Notes under the pieces: model-generated
Told to the model about the DNA's origin: nothing
Seen by the model: only the letters and a program-made list of their open reading frames with translations
The model's database searches: none
Assembly: GCA_900545285.1 (NCBI GenBank)
Contig: UQYK01000025.1
Coordinates: forward strand, 1-25,350
Source of the DNA: an uncultured Ruminococcus sp.
Lineage (GTDB): Bacteria > Bacillota > Clostridia > Oscillospirales > Ruminococcaceae
DNA: 25,350 nt
Direction: 5' to 3'
Part shown: piece after piece, positions 21,749-25,350 of the stretch
Numbering within the stretch: position 1 is the stretch's first letter
How the letters are laid out: every line of letters begins with the position of its first letter
Position numbers and translations under genes: made by a program

Positions 21749-22393
21749 ATGGGATACCAAACTATTGCCGCCCCGGCGACGGCATCCTTTGTCGAAAAAA
21801 AATCCGAATTTATTGCCTATTTATCTCCGGTACAGACACAGGACGAGGCTGTTTCCTTTATTGAACAGATCCGCCGTCAGCACCGGAGAGCCAGACACAA
21901 TGTTTATGCATATATTTTACGGGAAGGAAATGCCTCCCGTTATTCTGACGATGGAGAACCCCAGGGAACAGCCGGCGTTCCGGTGCTGGATGTATTACAA
22001 AAACGAAATCTCACAGACATTTGCTGTGTGGTCACACGTTATTTCGGCGGCGTACTTCTGGGTGCAAATGGTTTGGTGCGCGCCTATTCCCACAGCACTG
22101 CCCTGGCTGTAGAGCAAGCACAGATCAAACGCATGATGCTCTGTTATCCGGTTACGATTCGTGCTGATTATACTCTGTACGGAAAAATCGCCTATCACCT
22201 GCCCCAGGAAGATCTGTTGCAGGTGCAGACGGAATTTGAAGATCAGGTAATTCTGCACCTTCTGGTCAAGGATACGCTGTGGGAATCTTTGCAGCACGAT
22301 CTGATTGACCTGACAAACGGCAATATCGGCATTGAAACCGGCGATTTGCAGTATGCTGATTTTTCGGCATGTCAGGCAAAAAAACTGCCCTGA
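21749..22393 (+). CDS. yigZ: YigZ / IMPACT (UPF0029) family protein
   Basis: A 214-residue YigZ-family protein. It has the family-typical KKSEFIAY start, ARHNVYAYIL, RYSDDGEPQGTAGVPVLDVL (64-83) and RYFGGVLLGANGLVRAYSHS (97-116), then a C-terminal domain of ferredoxin-like fold. The eukaryotic homologue IMPACT modulates Gcn2; the bacterial role is unclear, with possible nucleic-acid or ribosome association. The start at 21749 follows GGAGGG with a 12-base gap; in-frame codons upstream run through the rpmE terminator and are rejected. No own promoter is obvious, so it may depend on read-through from rpmE. Confidence 0.93.
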   Translation: MGYQTIAAPATASFVEKKSEFIAYLSPVQTQDEAVSFIEQIRRQHRRARHNVYAYILREGNASRYSDDGEPQGTAGVPVLDVLQKRNLTDICCVVTRYFGGVLLGANGLVRAYSHSTALAVEQAQIKRMMLCYPVTIRADYTLYGKIAYHLPQEDLLQVQTEFEDQVILHLLVKDTLWESLQHDLIDLTNGNIGIETGDLQYADFSACQAKKLP

Positions 22394-22510
22394 AAATCTT
22401 CTCAAAACAAAAAAGAGGAGTTTTCCCCTTTTTCTGCGTAATCATAAATGTATGGCAGTTTTCCTGAACTGCATCGCCTGTTACCATATCTTCCGTGGAG
22501 GGATTTTGCA

Positions 22511-23500
22511 ATGATCATTCGTGAACAGCTGGAACAACAGGAGTTGAAAATGCTAAGTCCGTTTGCATGTCCGAATCTGGGGCATGCAAAGCGCAGAAAG
22601 CCGGAAACACCTTGTCCGTACCGCACGGAATTCCAACGGGATCGAGACCGGATTCTCCACTGCAACGCCTTTCGCCGGCTCAAACGAAAAACACAGGTTT
22701 TTCTTTCTCCGTCCGGCGACCACTATCGCACCCGGCTTACGCATACGCTGGAGGTGGCACAAATTGCCCGTACAATTTCCCGTGCCATGCGCCTGAATGA
22801 AGACCTGACGGAAGCCATTGCACTGGGACATGACCTGGGGCATTCTCCTTTCGGGCACAGCGGCGAGTCTATTCTCAACAGCATCTGCCCCCACGGATAC
22901 CGCCACTATGAGCAGAGTCTGCGCGTGGTGGATAAAATCGAGAAAAAGGGAAAAGGGCTTAACTTAACAGAAGAAGTCCGCAACGGCATTCTCTGCCATA
23001 CCAATCGTGTGGCAGATACAAAGGAAGGCAATGTTGTCCGCGTGGCAGACCGAATCGCCTATATGAACCACGATATCGAGGACGCTGTTCGTGCCGGAAT
23101 CCTTCATCGGGATGATTTGCCCCGGGATGTGATTGAGGTTCTGGGTGACACAAAAACCAAACGGATTACCACACTGGTGGGTGCCGTAATTGTACATGGG
23201 CCGGAAGAAATCGGCATGGCTCCGGATATTCAGGCGATGCATGATAAACTCCATGCCTTCCTCTTTGAACACGTGTACTATAATCCCATTGCCAAGCAGG
23301 AGGAGCACAAGGCAAAGCTGCTATTGGAAACACTCTACACCCACTTTATTTCCCACCCGGCGGAACTTCCGGAAGAGTACCGGAAAATCGCAGAGGAAGA
23401 AGATCTTCCCCGTGCTGTGTGCGACTATATTTCCGGCATGAGTGACGGCTATGCCGTGGATTTGTACACCAATTTGTATATTCCAAAGGGCTGGGAATAA
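22511..23500 (+). CDS. dgt: dGTPase-like HD-domain triphosphohydrolase
   Basis: A 329-residue HD-superfamily protein. Metal-site residues are His78 (RLTHTLEVAQIAR), His107-Asp108 (GHDLGHSPFGHSGE) and Asp180 (VRVADRIAYMNHDIED). The N-terminal CPYRTEFQRDRDRILHCNAFRRL is the standard family signature. These enzymes hydrolyse dNTPs to deoxynucleosides and triphosphate. The start ATG 22511 has GGAGGG 9 bases upstream; earlier in-frame ATGs lack one. A 6-bp inverted repeat (GCAGTT/AACTGC, 22455-22472) lies in the leader. The gene order dgt then dnaG is common in Clostridia, linking nucleotide pools to replication priming. Confidence 0.93.
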   Translation: MIIREQLEQQELKMLSPFACPNLGHAKRRKPETPCPYRTEFQRDRDRILHCNAFRRLKRKTQVFLSPSGDHYRTRLTHTLEVAQIARTISRAMRLNEDLTEAIALGHDLGHSPFGHSGESILNSICPHGYRHYEQSLRVVDKIEKKGKGLNLTEEVRNGILCHTNRVADTKEGNVVRVADRIAYMNHDIEDAVRAGILHRDDLPRDVIEVLGDTKTKRITTLVGAVIVHGPEEIGMAPDIQAMHDKLHAFLFEHVYYNPIAKQEEHKAKLLLETLYTHFISHPAELPEEYRKIAEEEDLPRAVCDYISGMSDGYAVDLYTNLYIPKGWE

Positions 23501-23560
23501 AATTCAGGCGCTTTTTCAAACAGAAACCAGCTTTTATATTTTGGAAGGAGGATGCTTGCA

Positions 23561-25300
23561 ATGACATACAGTGATGATTTTTTAGAACAGCTCCGGGCGG
23601 CCTGCCCCATGGAAATCATTGCTGCCAATTCTGTCAATCTGATCCGGCGTGGCAGACACTATGTCTGTAATTGCCCGTTTCATTCAGAACGTTCCCCTTC
23701 CTGTACAATATTTCCGGATACCCAGAGCTTTTACTGCTTTGGCTGCGGTGCCGGCGGTGATGTTATCACCTGGGTGCGGCGCATGGAAAACCTGGAATTT
23801 CCGGAGGCAGTAAAGGTTCTTGCAGAAAAATCCGGCCTACAGGTGCCAGACGACAAGGAAGCGGAACAACATGCAAGGCTGCGCACCCGTATTTTTGCCA
23901 TCAACCGAGAAACGGCGAATTTTTATTTCCGGATGCTGGCAGGCGGCACAGACAAGCGCGGCTTGCAGTATCTGGTTTCCCGTCAACTGAAACCGGAAAC
24001 CATTCGAAAATACGGACTGGGCTATGCGCCGGCAGAATGGAACACACTGACCGATCACCTACTGCAAAAGGGATTTACGGAAGAAGAGCTCTTAGCTGCA
24101 AATGTTGCGCACCGTTCCTCAAAGGGGAATCTCTATGATGCGTTTCGGGGACGCGTCATGTTCCCGATTGTCGATACGCGGGGTGCTGTGATTGGATTCG
24201 GCGGTCGTGTGCTGGATGACAGCCAGCCGAAGTACCTCAATACGGCAAAAACTCCGGTATTCGATAAAGGGCGCAACTTATTTTCCCTGAATTTTGCCAA
24301 GGACAGCAGTTCGAACCATATGATTCTGGCCGAAGGCTATATGGATGTTATTGCGATCAATCAAGCTGGTTTTTCCAACGTGGTGGCAACACTGGGAACA
24401 GCCATCACGCCGGAACAGGCGCGAAAGCTGACACAGTATGCAAAGGAAATTATCATTGCCTATGACAGTGACGGCCCGGGACAAACTGCAACGCAAAAGG
24501 CCATCAACCGATTTAGCGAAGTCGGTCTGCCGTCCCGTATTTTACATATGACCGGCGCAAAAGATCCGGATGAGTATATCAAAAAGTATGGCTCAGAACG
24601 GTTCCGGCTGCTGCTGGAGCAAGCTGGAGACGCGGTAAATTTTCGCCTGGATCGCTGTGCAGAAGGGCTGGACACTGCCACGGAGGCCGGAAAAGTCCAG
24701 CTGCTCAAACGGATGGTCTCCGTTCTGGCAGAGATTCAGAATCCGCTGGAACGGGACGTGTATCTTTCCCGCACGGCAAATCAGTGGGATATTTCCAGGG
24801 ATGTGCTGGAACAACAGGTGCAACGGCATCTGCGCACCAAAAACCGCCTGGAAAAGACAAAGGCCTGGAAAGAAATTATGGATCATACCATACGGCCGGA
24901 GCCGCAGCAACCGCAAAGCAGCATTTCTCTGAAGGAAACGCGCGCGGAGGAAACCATCTTGTGTTACCTGCTGAACCGTCCGGAAGAAGCGGAATGGCTC
25001 AGTACAAAGCTGACAGCAGATGCATTTTCTTCACCGCTGTATCAGCAGGTGTTTCAGCACTTTTTGGACTGCGTCCGGGAGCATGCCACATTTTCCCTCT
25101 CTGCACTGGGACGCGTATTATCAGATGCAGAAATGGGTAAAATAAGCGGGATTTCGGCAAAGCACCAGGAAATCCACATTACATCCGAAGAAGTACAGGA
25201 CTGCATCGGTATCCTGCTGGATAAAAGTATCCAGTCGATCGAAACAGACGATGATCTGCTTTCGCTGATTCAGAAAAAACAACATCCGCCTCGAATATAA
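23561..25300 (+). CDS. dnaG: DNA primase
   Basis: A 579-residue bacterial primase. The N-terminal CHC2 zinc finger has Cys38, His41, Cys59 and Cys62 (CPFHSERSPS, YCFGCGAGGD). The core includes GYAPAEW, GFGGRVLDDSQPKYLN, the Toprim acidic motif EGYMDV (258-263) and DSDG (302-305). The C-terminal part is a helical helicase-binding region, somewhat divergent. It makes RNA primers for replication with DnaB. The start is ATG 23561 because GGAAGGAGG sits 9 bases upstream; the in-frame ATG at 23552 abuts that site and is too close. Usual neighbours downstream would be rpoD, outside the window. Confidence 0.97.
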   Translation: MTYSDDFLEQLRAACPMEIIAANSVNLIRRGRHYVCNCPFHSERSPSCTIFPDTQSFYCFGCGAGGDVITWVRRMENLEFPEAVKVLAEKSGLQVPDDKEAEQHARLRTRIFAINRETANFYFRMLAGGTDKRGLQYLVSRQLKPETIRKYGLGYAPAEWNTLTDHLLQKGFTEEELLAANVAHRSSKGNLYDAFRGRVMFPIVDTRGAVIGFGGRVLDDSQPKYLNTAKTPVFDKGRNLFSLNFAKDSSSNHMILAEGYMDVIAINQAGFSNVVATLGTAITPEQARKLTQYAKEIIIAYDSDGPGQTATQKAINRFSEVGLPSRILHMTGAKDPDEYIKKYGSERFRLLLEQAGDAVNFRLDRCAEGLDTATEAGKVQLLKRMVSVLAEIQNPLERDVYLSRTANQWDISRDVLEQQVQRHLRTKNRLEKTKAWKEIMDHTIRPEPQQPQSSISLKETRAEETILCYLLNRPEEAEWLSTKLTADAFSSPLYQQVFQHFLDCVREHATFSLSALGRVLSDAEMGKISGISAKHQEIHITSEEVQDCIGILLDKSIQSIETDDDLLSLIQKKQHPPRI

Positions 25301-25350
25301 GAACCTGTCTTCACAAGCGTATACACGTGTCTTTTCGGCAAATTTTGCTG
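25301..25350 (+). other. Right-edge sequence, no feature seen
   Basis: Fifty bases after the dnaG stop with no gene, terminator or promoter that I can support. In many Clostridia rpoD follows here. Confidence 0.5.

Noticed and set aside
22399..22440. Terminator after yigZ
   Set aside because: AAAAGAGG and CCCCTTTT pair imperfectly with a mismatch; not convincing.

Overview
The window looks like a chromosomal segment of a cellulolytic, cellulosome-type Ruminococcus (Oscillospiraceae, R. champanellensis or R. flavefaciens-like). The evidence is a secreted GH5 cellulase with a C-terminal dockerin, a lipoprotein carrying cohesin-like sequence, strong Shine-Dalgarno sites, many consensus sigma-A promoters, and Clostridia-type gene pairs (dgt-dnaG, iorA-iorB, amtB-glnB). 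It is mostly ordinary core genome. I see no phage, insertion sequence, CRISPR array, tRNA or rRNA.

Layout. 1-1316 (+): 3' part of nspC (spermidine synthesis) overlapping a PflX-like radical SAM gene. 1499-3125 (-): amtB-glnB ammonium uptake and PII pair, with a long leader holding an apparent internal terminator. 3469-5721 (-): SpoVK/CbbX-like AAA ATPase behind a VTT-domain membrane protein. 5933-6835 (+): a lipoprotein whose C-terminal 145 residues look like a cohesin with its two halves in swapped order. 6975-7591 (-): HU followed by a DUF6465 protein. 7864-11199 (-): a ribbon-helix-helix protein followed by clpB. 11380-12904 (-): VTC-domain polyphosphate-polymerase-like protein and DUF4956 membrane protein. 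13134-13367 (+): YdbC/PC4-like ssDNA-binding protein. 13608-17600 (+): iorA-iorB-acyl-CoA synthetase operon. 17821-19629 (+): GH5-dockerin cellulase. 19772-21317 (+): FliB-like protein and a small membrane protein whose frame appears broken. 21469-25300 (+): rpmE, yigZ, dgt, dnaG.

How the genes fit together. IorAB plus the AMP-forming ligase fit interconversion of aryl acids, aryl-CoAs and aryl-pyruvates; rumen ruminococci are known to carboxylate phenylacetate-type acids to make aromatic amino acids. AmtB and PII form an ammonium-sensing pair. The cellulase would dock on a cohesin scaffold, and the cohesin-like lipoprotein is a possible but unproven cell-surface partner.

Most promising for follow-up: the permuted cohesin-like lipoprotein; a hairpin that separates a strong Shine-Dalgarno from the start codon of the VTC gene; the attenuator-like terminator in the amtB leader; structured leaders of HU and L31; a one-base frame break after fliB; and a sequence discontinuity in nspC at the left edge.
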